In this document: positions 43,237 to 55,207 of the stretch, piece after piece
How positions within the stretch are numbered: position 1 is the first letter of the stretch
Layout of the letters: each line of letters begins with the position of its first letter
Assembly (NCBI RefSeq): GCF_904849725.1
Contig: NC_058518.1
Location: 322,670,581-322,734,580 of the forward strand
Length of the DNA stretch: 64,000 nucleotides
Reading direction: 5' to 3'
Source: Hordeum vulgare subsp. vulgare
Taxonomy: Eukaryota; Streptophyta; Magnoliopsida; Poales; Poaceae
The notes under the pieces: generated by a model
What the model saw: the letters and a program-made list of their open reading frames with translations, nothing else
The model's database searches: none
Told to the model about the DNA's origin: nothing
Program-made: the position numbers and the translations under genes

Positions 43237-43595
43237 GACGAACCACGACCACCAACCATCGTGGGAGCGCGAGCGTCGTGCGCCCCACGAGGGTTGCAAG
43301 GTGGGCTGAAGGGAGCGTTGCCACTCACGTCGCTTCACCTGTCCATCGAGCGGTCACGTCCGCAAGGGCCGTTGGGTGTGGTCAGGTTGCACCACTGCCA
43401 TTCAATGAGAACAATGATGGCCTGCATGGTTCTTGGAGATCGTGCAGTCATGGCCTGGAGTACGCCGGACGCCTCGAGGAGCGAGAGCGTCATCACATGG
43501 TTGCTGGACACATGCGCCACCTGGACCGCAGGCAAATAGGCCCGCGACGCTTCATGCCGCCCTCAAGGCTTCATCAAGAAGCCAACCCAGGCCTT
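43237..43595 (+). other. B region upstream of the polypurine tract, no gene
   Basis: GC-rich. Overlapping frames of 60-150 codons on both strands lack recognisable motifs. On the minus strand it would be the promoter-upstream part of the antisense ORF. Confidence 0.4.
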
Positions 43596-43610
43596 GGGCC
43601 CGGGGGCTAC
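43596..43610 (+). other. B polypurine tract
   Basis: GGGCCCGGGGGCTAC directly before TGTCGG at 43611. It marks 43611 as the start of the 3' LTR and B as plus-strand. Confidence 0.65.
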
Positions 43611-43979
43611 TGTCGGCGTTCTGGGAATGGGGGTACCCAAACCTGCCTGCCTACGTCCCAGGGCTAGCCCACTTCATTGACCTAAAACCAACGGGCCAGC
43701 CACCACCCAAGACAAGGCCCTCGCGAGGGGCCAAGCCTCACAAGGATGAACAACATCAAGACCCTCAGGGTGGCTCCTCAGGACCCCTCCGGAGCGGCAC
43801 ATATTGCAAGGCGAGGCCCAGCCTCGGGAGTCAAGGATGACACAGAAGAAGGACACGCGAGCAGCGGACAGCGGGGCCGTGCAGTTTCCCCTTTAGTGCA
43901 AAGGGGGCGAGGATGTACCAGGGGTTCCCAAGGCATCTCCAAAAGGTTTCCATTCTGGTGCAACAAGACCATGACCGCG
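43611..43979 (+). repeat. B 3' LTR, first 369 bases
   Basis: Matches 1623-1745 joined to 2625-2870: TGTCGGCGTTCTGGGAATGG, GATGAACAACATCAAGACCC, CATTCTGGTGCAACAAGA. It is cut at ACCGCG by element H; the remainder must lie to the right of the window. Confidence 0.85.
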
Positions 43980-45636
43980 TGATATGTCCCAAACGTATCT
44001 ATAATTTCTACTTGTTGCATGATCTTTTGGGTGACATTGTTATATGTTTTGCTACACTTTTATATATTTTTACACCTATTTGGACTAACCTACCAACTGA
44101 TTGCACCCAATGCCAGTTTGTGTGTGCTGATGTCTATTTTGCAGGGGCTTTTACCCAATTTTCCAGAGCCCCAAAAATCCCGAGAAAAATATATAAAAAT
44201 CAGCGTACCAGAAGCTTCTAGATCACCGAAGATGGGCCAGATGGGGGCCAGGGGCCGTCCAGGCGATCTCCTGGCACGGCTTACCCCCTCATCGCCCCCA
44301 CAGGCCGCTTGGGTGGGTCCCACCTCCTCCGGTGTCCTCCTTCACCCTATATTTACCTCTCCGAGAGGAAACCCTTCCAGAGAATCCAAAATCGTGAATT
44401 TCTCCATCATTTCGCCGCCGTAGTGCTTCCGAGATCGGGAGCGTCATGAGACCTCTTCCCGGCACCCTGCCGGAGGGAGGATTGACCTCCGGGAGCTTCT
44501 CCACCGCCATGGACTCTTCCCGGACCTGCCATGAGTAGTCCTCCTTGGACCATGAGTCCATGACCAGTAGCTATGTGATGTCTCCTCTCCAATCTTGTGC
44601 TTCCATGATTACCCCTTGTGAGGTTCCCTACATGATCAAGGCATCTATGTAATTCTCTTACTATTGATGTGGTCGGTTTGTTGGGATCCGATTGATTATG
44701 AGATTATGTTCAGATTTTTATAGTTATATATTTGATTATCCTCTTATATTATGTTCCTTAGTGATTCATACATGTTCTCCGTTGCTATTTATTGCTTTGG
44801 CCGAGTAGTAGATAGTAACTCCAAGAGGGAGTGTTATGCATGATTGTGGGTTCATGCCCCTCGATGTCTAGCTTGAGTGACAGAAACATGAGACTAGGGG
44901 ATATGTTGTTGCCACCAGGGAGAAAACAACGGTGCTTGTGACCGCGGTTGCAACGATTGTTTACCTTACGCATAGTTCATTAATGCAATTGTCCGTTGCT
45001 TTGTGTTTACACTTTGGGTGGGGCTCGCAACTTAATACCGGTGAGATGTTCTGGATTCATATCTCAAGGTGGATGATTAGTAAGTAGATGTTGATGAATA
45101 AACGGTCTACTTGTCTTCGCGTACTACCCATTACTATTGAACCTCTAACTAACAAGTAGCATAATTAGCATTGCGGTGCATTTATATTTCTGTCAATTGC
45201 CCAACTATAATTTTTTTACCCAAGGATAGTTATTTATCGTGTTTTGGGAGAGAGACATCACTAGTGAACATCATGTGACTCCGGTCCATATCATCATAAT
45301 TTCTTACACCTCCATCATTTACTGTTTTCATTTACTTTTCCGTTACAATCACTATTACTATTCCCGCTTGTGTTTTGGTCCTTTGCAAACTACAAGGCCG
45401 GAGCGATTGACAACCTCTCTCTACTCGTTGGAAGCAAAGTTATTTGTGTGTGTGCAGGTCCACATCTTGTGCTAGCACCAAGGTAGGAGACACCTACTTG
45501 TTGATCCTAGGAGTCCTCCTGGTTCGATAAACCTTACAGTCTCCATGTAAGGGAAAACTTGCTGGTGACTACATCTCAACCTTCCACTTGGGGTAACCAA
45601 CGAGGAGAGAGAAGTATAGACATCATCTCGTCATCA
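43980..45636 (+). repeat. H 5' LTR
   Basis: About 1657 bp, TGATATGTCCCAAACG to CTCGTCATCA. The 3' edge is placed by analogy with F (TCATCA then AG..). Foldback CCAGG-CGATCT-CCTGG at 44259-44274, extended by GCCGT/ACGGC, lies upstream of TATATTTA at 44348-44355. Frames inside it are not genes. Confidence 0.8.
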
Positions 45637-45648
45637 AGCAAATTTTTC

Positions 45649-45666
45649 TGGCGCCGTTGCCGGGGA
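45649..45666 (+). other. H primer-binding site (tRNA-Asp, perfect)
   Basis: TGGCGCCGTTGCCGGGGA, an exact 18-base complement of the plant tRNA-Asp 3' end as I know it. Confidence 0.85.
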
Positions 45667-45812
45667 CTCCAGTCTTCAAGATAGGGAGTTGCACGCTATC
45701 TTTTACCTTTGCTTTTTTAGTCTTGTTAGTTTGGTTTCTAGTTTTTTCTTTAGACTCTTATACCAAAAACCACAAAAAAATAGTTGCTTTGTTCTTTATT
45801 GTTGCCGCTGCC

Positions 45813-47010
45813 ATGGGTTCGACTGAGAACACCAAGTTATGTGACTTCACTAGTCACAACAACAATGACTTTATCTGCACACCTATTGCTGCTCCCGCCA
45901 CTGAGGCGACATCCAATGAGATTAAACCTGCTTTACTGAACCTAGTTATGAAAGATCAATTCTCTGGTGCTCGAGATGATGATGCCTTGCACTTGAACAG
46001 TTTTGTTGAGCTTTGCGATATGCAAAAATATAAAGAAGTAGATGGTGATATTGTTAAACTTATGCTTTTTTCCTTTCTCCTTGAGTGGAGGAGCTAAAGT
46101 GTGACTTCAATCTTTGCCTAGGAATAGCATAGATTCTTGGGATAAGTGCAAAGATGCATTTATTGGGAAGTATTACCCACCTGCTAAGATTATCCAATTA
46201 AGAAGTAACATTATGAATTTGAGACAATTAGATAATGAACATGTTGCTCAAGCTTGGGAACGTATGAAATCCCTTGTTAAGAATTGCCCTACACATGGTT
46301 TGACTACTTGGATGGTTATCCAAACTTTCTATGCGGGATTGAACTTTACCTCGCGGAATCAGTTAGACTCGGCCGCGGGAGGAACCTTTATGTCAACTAC
46401 ACTTGGTGCTGCCACAAATCTATTGGATGAGATATTGAAAAATTATTCTCAATGCCACACCGAGAGAGATCAAACAGGTAGGAAGGTAAACTCTGTTGAG
46501 GAGATCTCCTCCCTTAATGATAAGGTTGACATGATCATTTCTTTACTTACTAAGAAAGCTACTGTTGATCCACATGATGTTCCTTTAAACTCTTTGGTTG
46601 CTCAAGAAAGAGAGCAAGTTGATGTTAATTTTATCTCTAGGAATAACTTTAATAACAATGCTTATAGGAGTAATTTTGGTAGCAATCCTAGACCGTTCCC
46701 ATCCAACAACTATGGGAACAACAACAATAATCCTAGCACCAAAAACTCCACTACTGAATTAGAGAACATGCTTAAAGACTTTATCACTTGTCAAAAAGCC
46801 TTCAACAAGAGTGTAGAAGATAAGTTAGAAAAATTATATAGTCTCTCTTTGAAGGTGGACAACATAGCTCATGATGTAGAGATGCTTAGAATTAGAACTT
46901 CCCCCCTTGAGGAAACGAACACCACACCGATGAATGCTATCCAAGTCCAAATTAATGAGAATATAAGAATGCTAGCCAAACTTAAAGAAAGATGGGCTAG
47001 AGAAAAATAA
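45813..47010 (+). pseudogene. H gag, broken
   Basis: Starts MGSTENTKLCDFTSHNNNDF at ATG 45813. It contains LNSFVELCDMQKYKEVDGDI, a frameshift near 46070-46110, then SWDKCKDAFIGKYYPPAKII, AQAWERMKSLVKNCPTHGLT and DSAAGGTFMSTTLGAATNLL. The Asn-rich middle NNFNNNAYRSNFGSNPRPFP matches G. The frame runs into TAA 47008-47010. Block order and most motifs are shared with G's intact ORF, so H is a decayed member of a related family. A longer frame starting at 45657 includes leader sequence with a hydrophobic run; I regard it as noncoding because G has no equivalent. Confidence 0.85.
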
Positions 47011-47945
47011 GAGGAAGATAGGATTAAGAGCCTTCCTACACACACTACCATTGCTACTATACAAGTTGTTGAGGATCTCAAAACTTTTAGCACCCATCAC
47101 ACCCCTAGTCCCAATGGACCTATTAATGGTGATGCTAATACCTCAACTATAGGACAAGAAGGTCCTTTGAATTTAGAGACTACCAAAAGAATGAGCTTAG
47201 ATGACATTACTACCACTTTAATTAATGGTAGTAATCTTGATTTTGACAATTGTAGTCTTTCCGAAGTTATCACTTTTTTGCAAAGAATGGCTAAAGACAC
47301 CCACACTAGTACACTTAATATTGCCTTCACCGAGCATATTACCAATGCTCTTATCAAAGCTAGGGAGGAGAAGCTCAAGCTAGAGACTTCTATTCCTAGA
47401 AAACTAGAAGATGGTTGGGATCCTATGGTCAAAATTAAATTGAGTAATATCTCTTGCTTTGCTTTATGTGATGTTGGAACTAGTGCCTCGTTATGCCCAA
47501 AAGAATGTATGATATGCTTGATTTGAAACCTTATGATCCAAGTTCTTTTGGTGTCCGTCTTGTTGATTATTCCATAAAGAAACCTTTAGGGAGAATTGAT
47601 GATGTACTTATTATTGTCAATGATAATTATGTTCCCGTTGATCTTCTTATTATGGACATTGAGTGTGATCCCTCATGTCCAATTATTTTGGGACGTCCTT
47701 TTCTCCGCACCGTTGGTGCTATCATTGACATGAAAGAGGGGATCATTAAATTCAGATTCCCCCTTAAAAAGGGAATGAACACTTCCCTCGAAAGAAGATT
47801 AAGTTACGTTATGAGTTTGTTACTCGGGCAAGTTATTCTTATGGAGTTGATAACACTTGATCTTTTTGCATTATGCCTAGGTCAAAGGCATAAAAGAAAG
47901 CGCTTGTTGGGAGGCAACCCAATTTGTTTTTACTTTCATTTTTAG
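47011..47945 (+). pseudogene. H gag C-terminus and protease, broken
   Basis: The same frame continues after TAA: SLDDITTTLINGSNLDFDNC, TSIPRKLEDGWDPMVKIKL, then the protease active site CFALCDVGTSASL with Asp at 47470-47472 and D-V-G in place of D-L-G. A frameshift near 47500 moves to the frame PKRMYDMLDLKPYDPSSFGV, DDVLIIVNDNYVPVD and CPIILGRPFLRTVGAIIDMK. The frame stays open to TAG near 47943. No RT follows. The post-protease extension (KFRFPLKKGMN) is what G's TAA cuts short. Confidence 0.82.
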
Positions 47946-48996
47946 TGGTCTTTATGCTTGTTACTACTGTAGCAGCATCATTGTATCTTTATTGTTAAGC
48001 TTTGTGCCAAGTTATAGCCTCCGATTGCAAGAAAGTTCAAACATTGTGACATCCTGTCCAGAAACAGATTCTCTCTACTTGACGGAACAATTTGCCAAAA
48101 TTCAGCAGATCATCTTTTTGATCTGAATTGTTTTGAACGCATGCTCTATATAATTGCCTTTCTGGCATCAGTTCTTAGTTTTTTTATTTGAGTTGTTAAA
48201 GTTCCCTGAATAAATTAATTACTACCTGATGTTCTATTTTCACATATTCTGCCATGTTTTGCGTTTTCATTGTTTTGCAAATCCTAAGCTTGCTTTTTAT
48301 TTGCAAAAACCTTTTGGCAATCATGAGAAACATTAGGTATTCATGAAAATCCTTATTTCTAGTAGGTAATGAATTATTTTATCATGGGTACTAACAACTC
48401 TAATCAGCTTATGATGAGTTCCGTATGAAGGGAGTTTTCAAGTATGCGATGGGAGATGATGAAAGAAGATACAGGAGTGTCAAGCCTCAAGCTTGGGGAT
48501 GCCCCCATGCACCCCAAGAAATATTCAAGGAGACTCAAGCATCTAAGCTCGGGGATTGCCCCGTGCATCCCCTTCTCTATCAACAATCATCATAACATCC
48601 ATCTCCATGCTATATTTTTATCACTTAATATGTTATGTGCTATGCTTGGAGCGTCCCGCTCTTTACTTTTTAGTTTGTTTAAGTTTTTCTTGTTGTTCAT
48701 AACAAGTCGGAACCTCGCCTACCTTGTTTGGGAGAGAAACACGCTCCATTCCACTTGAGAACACAACATAGGTTTTCATGCTTATCTTTTTTGTGTGTTC
48801 TTTATCTTTACTTAGCTACTGTCATGCTTAGCTCTTAGTTTTCATGCTATATCTTTTTAAGACCTTTTATTTAGGTTTCTTTTGGAACTCTCTTGAGTTA
48901 TCATGCTTATATTGTTTAGAGAGTTGGCCTATTGCACTGAGTTGTGTGTCTTGCATGAGTAGGCAATTAAGATTGCTATTTAAGTATAGTAGTAAC
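47900..48996 (+). other. H noncoding tail (part 1) with conserved hairpins
   Basis: The 23-base block shared with G lies at 47900-47922 and can fold as TTGGG-AGGCAA-CCCAA. Twin hairpins at 48492-48518 (CTTGGGG/CCCCAAG plus TGC/GCA) and 48551-48572 (GGGGAT/ATCCCC plus GC/GC) parallel G's pair with nearly equal spacing. AAGCTTGGGGATGC at 48489-48502 is the same 14-mer as G's polypurine tract. The last five bases GTAAC are E's left target duplication. Confidence 0.65.
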
Positions 48997-51900
48997 TGTC
49001 GGGACCCCGATCCTAAGTCATAGGAATCCAGCCTGTAACACATCGCATCTCTTTGCGGTCTCACGCACGGTTAACTCCACGGCTGCAGCCTTACCTTAGC
49101 CGGGACCGTTTGCGTCTTTTGACTCACGTATGCAATAGTGTCGCTAGTATTCCAATGTCAAAGAACCCGGATCGACAAGTCTAGTCACAAACAAAAGTGG
49201 CAGTACCGCACAAGGACATGCATACATGACCCAACAAAGCAGGTGTCGGTCACCAGTGAGTGTAGACGAGTCATAGCAAGCTACAAGGACTCCATTACAT
49301 CGCGTGACATTTCCCCAAAGGGGACAGACACATCAGCTAAGAAGGACACATGTCGGTCAACCAATGTGTCCGGAGCAGTAGCGAACTACCAAGGCACGTT
49401 GGATCGCAAAGGGGCATTTCCTTGTAGGGAGTGCTACTAAAGTTCACGACTAGGTAATCGAACCCCATACATATCAAGTACAACACAAGTACGCATGGCA
49501 TACCGATATGTATAGATACATCGATGGCATCACAACATAACCATAAACATACAAGCTTTATTTAAGAGGCTCGGAAAAGCCACACACATAATATTACACA
49601 TTAAGGGTCTCACGACCCATAATAGCAGTCATTCAGTTACAAGCCAGCGAAAGAGTTTAAAATGTCTGAGTACAGACAGGGCAACTAGAAGGCAGATGGC
49701 CTGACTATATTACAGACCCAACGTAGGGCCAGATCATAGCTGGGACACCAGCTACTCGTCGTCGTCGATGTCTACGAAGAACCCTCCATTAGGGTAATTA
49801 GCAACCTCTGCAGCATTTATTAAGCAAACATGAGTACGAAGGTACTCAGCAAGACTTTAGGATAACAAACTACTCATGCAAGGTATCAATAAGGTATTGT
49901 GGGGTTACATACGGAAAGCCAGCATTTGACTCGTGGCTACACAACTTGCATTTTGAAATTATTTTTGACAACTTGATTTCTCGCACACGAGTCCACTAAC
50001 ACCACAACAATACACCATCGTGGAATCATTCCGTCTCCATTCGGAATTGCCGTCCACGACACTCACGCTTATCTTGACAATTTTATGAGTAGCCGTTGAA
50101 GTTATCTATGAACAACATATGTCTCCAAGTAGTCCATATCCGCGGACGCGGTTATTCAAACAGATCATAACCCTGCAGGGGTGTACTTCGTCACACACGC
50201 TCTCTCCACTTATCGCCATGTGCACGTCATGCACCTCGGCAACCTTCAAGCGGAAGCCCAGCGAGGGAGTCGGCCACGACCGTTAACCACACTAGTACCT
50301 AGTCCAGGTTTATCGCTTATCTGAGAGTAACCCGTACGGAAGTCCGGGCAGGGTTTCCGCTACGGCCTCAAACGATGTGCGCAGGGTTCCCAAGCCCACC
50401 ATCCGGGTGCCACTTGGTACACCGTGCCACTGCCTACCGCATCATAGCCCACCTCTCAGGTCAGCACTATGCACGGCCTCCAGCATGGCTATAAACACCA
50501 GAAACTACTTGCAACTCCTGGACCGAGTACTAAGCGATTAATAAGTCGAGAGGGTCAATTAAGTATCCCAACGTGTGGTAGTATCTAGTCTTGGATTACA
50601 TACACGGAACTCAGTACCTAAGGACGGTTCCAATGAAACAACCCGCCATGTACTCCTACACAGCCTTTCACCGGTACCTTTACCAAATCAAGTTCAACAC
50701 ACAACCTTTGCTTACCGAACACATTCTCACAACTCTGTTCATCTCCCAGATGACAGAACATACACAACTCTAAGCATAGCATGCATAGGAGGATAAGGCA
50801 CATCATGGCTCAAGCAACTACCAGGTATGCTAGGTTGCAAGGTTCGGCTATTTACTGTGACAAGTATAGGTCATGCAAAGGGAGTGGGTTCAACTATCGT
50901 GACAAAATCAGTTGAAGCATTTGATCCTAATGCAATAAGTAAGTGCAGAAGCAAGAACATGGGATTTATCGGGATGTTCAAAAGGGTTGCTTGCCTTATT
51001 GCTCAGAGGAGGGACAATATCCGTCAGACAGATATTCGGTGGAATCCGGGGGAGCGGAGCCTACCGATGGGAATGACAACAATCAATATCAAGCATATGC
51101 AAACAAGATGATGCATGAGCATGGCATGAGAATGCAAGGTGATATACTATTATAACCAACATGTATTAGGTTTGAAGTTGATTTGAATCACATTCAAATA
51201 ACACTTCAAACGAGGTATTCTCGGATACCGTTTTAATTAATTCGACCTGATGCTCAGATCAACTTGATGTTAACATGCATGGGATGACATGTTCAGTTGC
51301 TGGTTTGTAATTAGAACAGTGTGTGATCATGTCATTCATAAAGAAATTTAAATATCTTCCATATTCCATTTATAAAATATTTATAAGAATTGACTTATTC
51401 ATTAATCTACATGTTTGGGTTCTGTAACTTTTTCAAACATGATTGAAAATAGCATATTCAGATTCCTTGAATTTTTCTGATACTTTTTCATATATAAATT
51501 ATTTTCATTGGAGTTACAGATTAATTTCTATGAATTCTTGAAGTTTTAAACATTTCTGGAATTATTTTTATACTGGAAAATACTTTTACTGCATCAACAT
51601 GACATCAGCAGGTCCAACTGGGCGTTGAAAGTCAAACCTGACCAGTGGGACCCACTGGTCAGTGTCTCTGGTCAATTTTAGATTAGGATTAATCTTATTT
51701 AGTTAATTAAACTCACTGGACCCACATGTCAGTGTCTTATTAATTTATCTGATTTAGTTTTATTATTTCTAAACTATCCAGAGGGTGGCCCCACCCATCA
51801 GTGGCTCAGGCCAGCTGAGATCCACCGGCGGCGAGGTCGTCCTCGCCGGCGGGGAACCTCCGGCGAGCACCAGAACGGCGGAGGGGCTCGGAAACGGCGC

Positions 51901-53191
51901 ACAGAGGGCTAAACGTTGCGCGGAGAGCAGCAGAAGAACAGCACTTCTCCCGCGGTTCCATTTCTGCACTTAGCCGGGGTTGATCTGGCTGGAGATGATG
52001 CCGGCGACGAGCTTGGCGGCGGCCAAGGTTCGGGCGTCATCGGGGTCTTTGATACAGAGGGAACTACGCATGGGTCTCAGCTCCTACAGCACCTACGCGA
52101 CAGCCTGAAGCTACTGGTGGCCTCAGATGGACGAGCTGATCACCGGAGGGCCACCGGCGACGAGATACAGCGGTGGATCTCGTCGGGCTCCGATGGAACT
52201 AGGCCTGGAGGAGGGGATCGACGGGGAGATCTTAGGGGAAAGGCGCGCAAGCTCACGAGGAGTGCAGTGGCGGCGCTAGCTTGCTCGGGGATGGCCTGGA
52301 GAGGGAGAACGTCGGCGACGATCTTCGGTGACCCGAGGAAGAAGACGACTGCTTCTCGTCGTTTCACTGCATCTGGGCGTCGGGCTCGTGGCTAGGGATC
52401 TTCAGGGAGTTGCGGCGGAGCTAATGCGCGGCTCAGAAGGAAGGAGGGGAGGCTAGAACGACGGCGAGCTCGAGCTCTGCTCGGGCTCCAATGGCGGCAG
52501 AAGGAAACGGGGCAGAGGGGGAGAATGGGCACGGGGATGGATAGGGACGGGCTCGGGGAGTTTAACCCCGTGCTTGCCAGCGCGAAGCGGCGGCCACGCA
52601 GGCGCACAGGTGTGTGGCCGCGCCGGAGTACGCTGCGGCCACCTCCTGCTGCCCACTGGCGGGGAGGAAGACGACACGAGCAGTTGGGCCGGGCTGAGGT
52701 GAGCGACACGTAAGTTTTTCTCATTTTCTTTTCTGTTTTGTTTCTGTTTTTGCTATTTCATTGTTTTACCATTTATTTTAACTTCCAAATAGTTTGTAAA
52801 AACTATTTTAAACACACCAGAATATTTGTTGGAATATTTCCAACCATTCTCAAAGTTTTCAATATTTTTGAAAGTTTAAAGTTTCTCATTTCAAATTTAA
52901 AACTTGAACCCATAGCTCTTTGCATTTATTTAAAATGCTTAAAGTGACAAGAAAAAGGTTTTCTTCATTGCTCATTTACTTTCATGATTTATCAGAAAGT
53001 TTGAACTTTTCTTGAGGCCATTTTGGGTTCATTGATTTTAACTAGTTTGAGATTTCCTTTATTTAAGGAAGTGGCTAGGGTTTTGAGTTTTCCTTCACCA
53101 CTTTCTTTGTTCTTGTTGAAAATTTCTTAGATGCAATGCAAAGAAGACATGAGCACAAGACTAACTTGCTTAAGGTGTCAGGGATGTGACA
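48997..53191 (-). repeat. E 3' LTR
   Basis: 4195 bp. Contains about 85 bases (about 49460-49545) absent from the 5' LTR. A GC-rich island lies at about 51785-52710, bounded by AT-rich sequence. Frames of 60-160 codons on both strands in the island are duplicated in the other LTR with substitutions and are not supported as genes. In element orientation the island would be the transcribed leader part of the LTR. Confidence 0.92.
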
Positions 53192-53206
53192 ACTCACCCC
53201 CACTCA
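53192..53206 (-). other. E polypurine tract
   Basis: On the minus strand GAGTGGGGGTGAGT lies directly before TGTCACATCC. Confidence 0.75.
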
Positions 53207-53612
53207 AAGGAATCTCGTCCCGAGATTTAGAAGTCGTCGGGAATAATGCAGGATACTCAAGTCGGAGACGATCCTCTCTTTCCCAAGTTGCCTCCTTTTC
53301 AGAATGATTTGACCATTGAACTTTAAAAAACTTGAGGTTTCGACGTCGAGTGGTACGCTCAGCTTGATCAAGAATATGCACGGGGTATTCTCGGTATGAA
53401 AGGTTATCTTGGAGATCAAGCGTTTCGTGGTCCACTTCATGGATAGTATCCGAAAAGCAACACCTGAGTTGCGAGACATGGAAGACATCATGAACCTTGG
53501 AAAGATGCGGAGGAAGTTCCAACTGGTAGGCAACTTCTCCTCGTTTGGCAAGAATGCGAAAAGGACCAATGTAACGGGGAGCCAACTTGCCCTTGATACC
53601 GAATCGATGGTA
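53207..53612 (-). pseudogene. E integrase C-terminus and chromodomain (shifted frame)
   Basis: The minus-strand frame after a one-base shift at about 53608-53616. It starts APRYIGPFRILAKRGEVAYQ, the usual gypsy integrase C-terminal module, then HDVFHVSQLRCCF and the chromodomain YPVHILDQAERTTRRRNLKF followed by KVQWSNHSEKEATWEREDRL. The aromatic and acidic pattern of the last block is typical of chromovirus chromodomains, which are thought to steer integration to particular chromatin. The frame ends beyond the polypurine tract in the LTR, as in other members of this lineage. The only fault is that it is out of frame with the catalytic core. Confidence 0.88.
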
Positions 53613-55207
53613 CCCTTCAAAGGTGTAACCCGAAGGTTAGCCTTCTCGTCAACTTCAAAGGTCACAGCCTTATGATGACGATCATATTGGCTCTTTTGAC
53701 GAGACTGGGCTGTTTTCGACTTTTCACGAATAATGCGAACCTGCTCTTCTGCATCCTGGATCATGTCCGGGCCAAAGAGTTGCCTCTCCCCGGTTTGTGA
53801 CCAATTAAGAGGTGTTCGACATCTTCGTCCATAGAGAACTTCAAAAGGAGATTTGCCCAAGCATGATTGATAACTATTGTTATAAGCAAATTCGGCGAAT
53901 GGAAGGCACTTCTCCCAATTCATACCGAATGATATAACACAAGCTCGGAGCATATCTTCTAGGATTTGATTCACTCTTTCTACTTGACCACTTGATTGGG
54001 GATGGAAAGCACTGCTAAAAGATAAGTGAGTCCCCATGGCATTCTGAAAACTTTCCCAGAAGCGAGAAGTAAAGATACTTCCATGGTCCGAGTTAATCTC
54101 CAGAGGAACACCATGAAGAGACACTATTCGAGAGATATATAACTCTGCTAGCTGGCAAGCTGTTATACTCTCACGAACAGGAAGAAAATGAGCCACTTTG
54201 GAAAGACGGTCAATGACCACAAAGATAGCATTATTTCCTTTCTTGGTCTTGGGAAATCCGGTAATGAAATCCATGCTAACTTTATCCCATTTCCATTCAG
54301 GAATAGCTAGAGGTTGAAGGGTGCCAGCAGGCCTTTGATGTTCTGCCTTAACTCGACGACAAACGTCGCAGTTAGCAATGAACTCAGCAATTTCTCTCTT
54401 CATCCTAGTCCACCAGTACCTCTGGCGTAGGTCCTGATACATCTTAGTACTACCGGGATGAATGGTGAGAGGAGAGTCATGAGCCTCCTTAAGGATCAAT
54501 TGCCGCAGACGTTTGCTCTTAGGAACCACTAAACGGTTCTGAAACAACACAACACCTTTCTCGTTGATGGAGAAATCCCTAGCGTTACCGCTAGCAATAT
54601 TCTCCTTGATCCGGGATATACCCTTATCATAAGCCTGCACGGCTATGATTTGATCCCTAAGAGTAGGTTTCGCCACCAGGGTAGAAAGGAATCCTTGAGG
54701 AACAATATGAAGATTCAACTTCCGAAAGTCCTCATAGAGATGTGGTTGACCTTGTTGTAGCATCAAATTGTTACAATAATATTTACGACTTAGTGCATCG
54801 GCCATAACATTAGCCTTCCCTGGGGTGTAAGTTATCCCTAAGTCGTAATACGAGATCAACTCAACCCATCGTCTTTGCCTGAGATTCAAATCCGGCTGGG
54901 TGAAGATATATTTCAGACTTTGGTGATCAGTGAATATTTCGCAACGATTACCCAGAAGGTAATGTCGCCAGGTTTTTAGTGCATGGACCACAGCTGCAAG
55001 CTCAAGGTCATGTGTGGGATAATTATCCTCATGTGGACGCAACTGTCGAGATGCGTATGCGATCACATGACGATCTTGCATGAGAATGCAACCTAATCCT
55101 TGTCGCGAGGCGTCGCAATAGATAACAAAGTCCTTAGAAAAATCTGTTGGTAGCAACACAGGTGCGGAAGTCAGGCGTCTTTTCAGTTCCTGAAAACTAT
55201 GCTCACA
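53613..55207 (-). pseudogene. E RNase H and integrase catalytic core
   Basis: Continues in the same frame as gag-PR-RT after a TAG at 55208-55210. Numbering from the first Met after the stop (55159): RNase H acidic residues are D16 (YCDASRQG), E53 (DLELAAV), D78 (FTDHQS) and D121 (MADALSRK). The integrase zinc-binding region has H227 and H234 with C264 and C267. The core is D297 (SMDFITGFP), D358 (INSDHGS) and E394 (SGQVERVNQ), with 35 residues between the last two. All catalytic residues are present. The frame is lost at about 53610. RNase H and integrase would act in the particle and nucleus respectively. Confidence 0.92.

Noticed and set aside
43123..43840. Several 135-151-codon plus ORFs upstream of B's 3' LTR
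   Set aside because: Overlapping frames in GC-rich noncoding DNA, some crossing into the LTR; no recognisable motif.
45657..45812. Hydrophobic N-terminal extension of H gag resembling a signal or membrane segment
   Set aside because: Begins in the primer site, precedes the ATG that aligns with G's gag start, and has no equivalent in G; probably leader.
49900..50830. Regularly repeated words across 49000-53190 and 59205-63315 suggesting a tandem array
   Set aside because: They are simply the two LTRs of element E about 10 kb apart; no CRISPR or satellite structure.
51916..52395. 159-codon plus-strand ORF in the GC-rich island
   Set aside because: Its counterpart in the other LTR (62242-62520) is shortened by substitutions; no motif.
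52392..52724. 110-codon Arg/Ser/Pro-rich minus-strand ORF, repeated at 62517-62849
   Set aside because: Lies in both LTRs of E, with substitutions typical of noncoding sequence; LTR leader rather than a gene.
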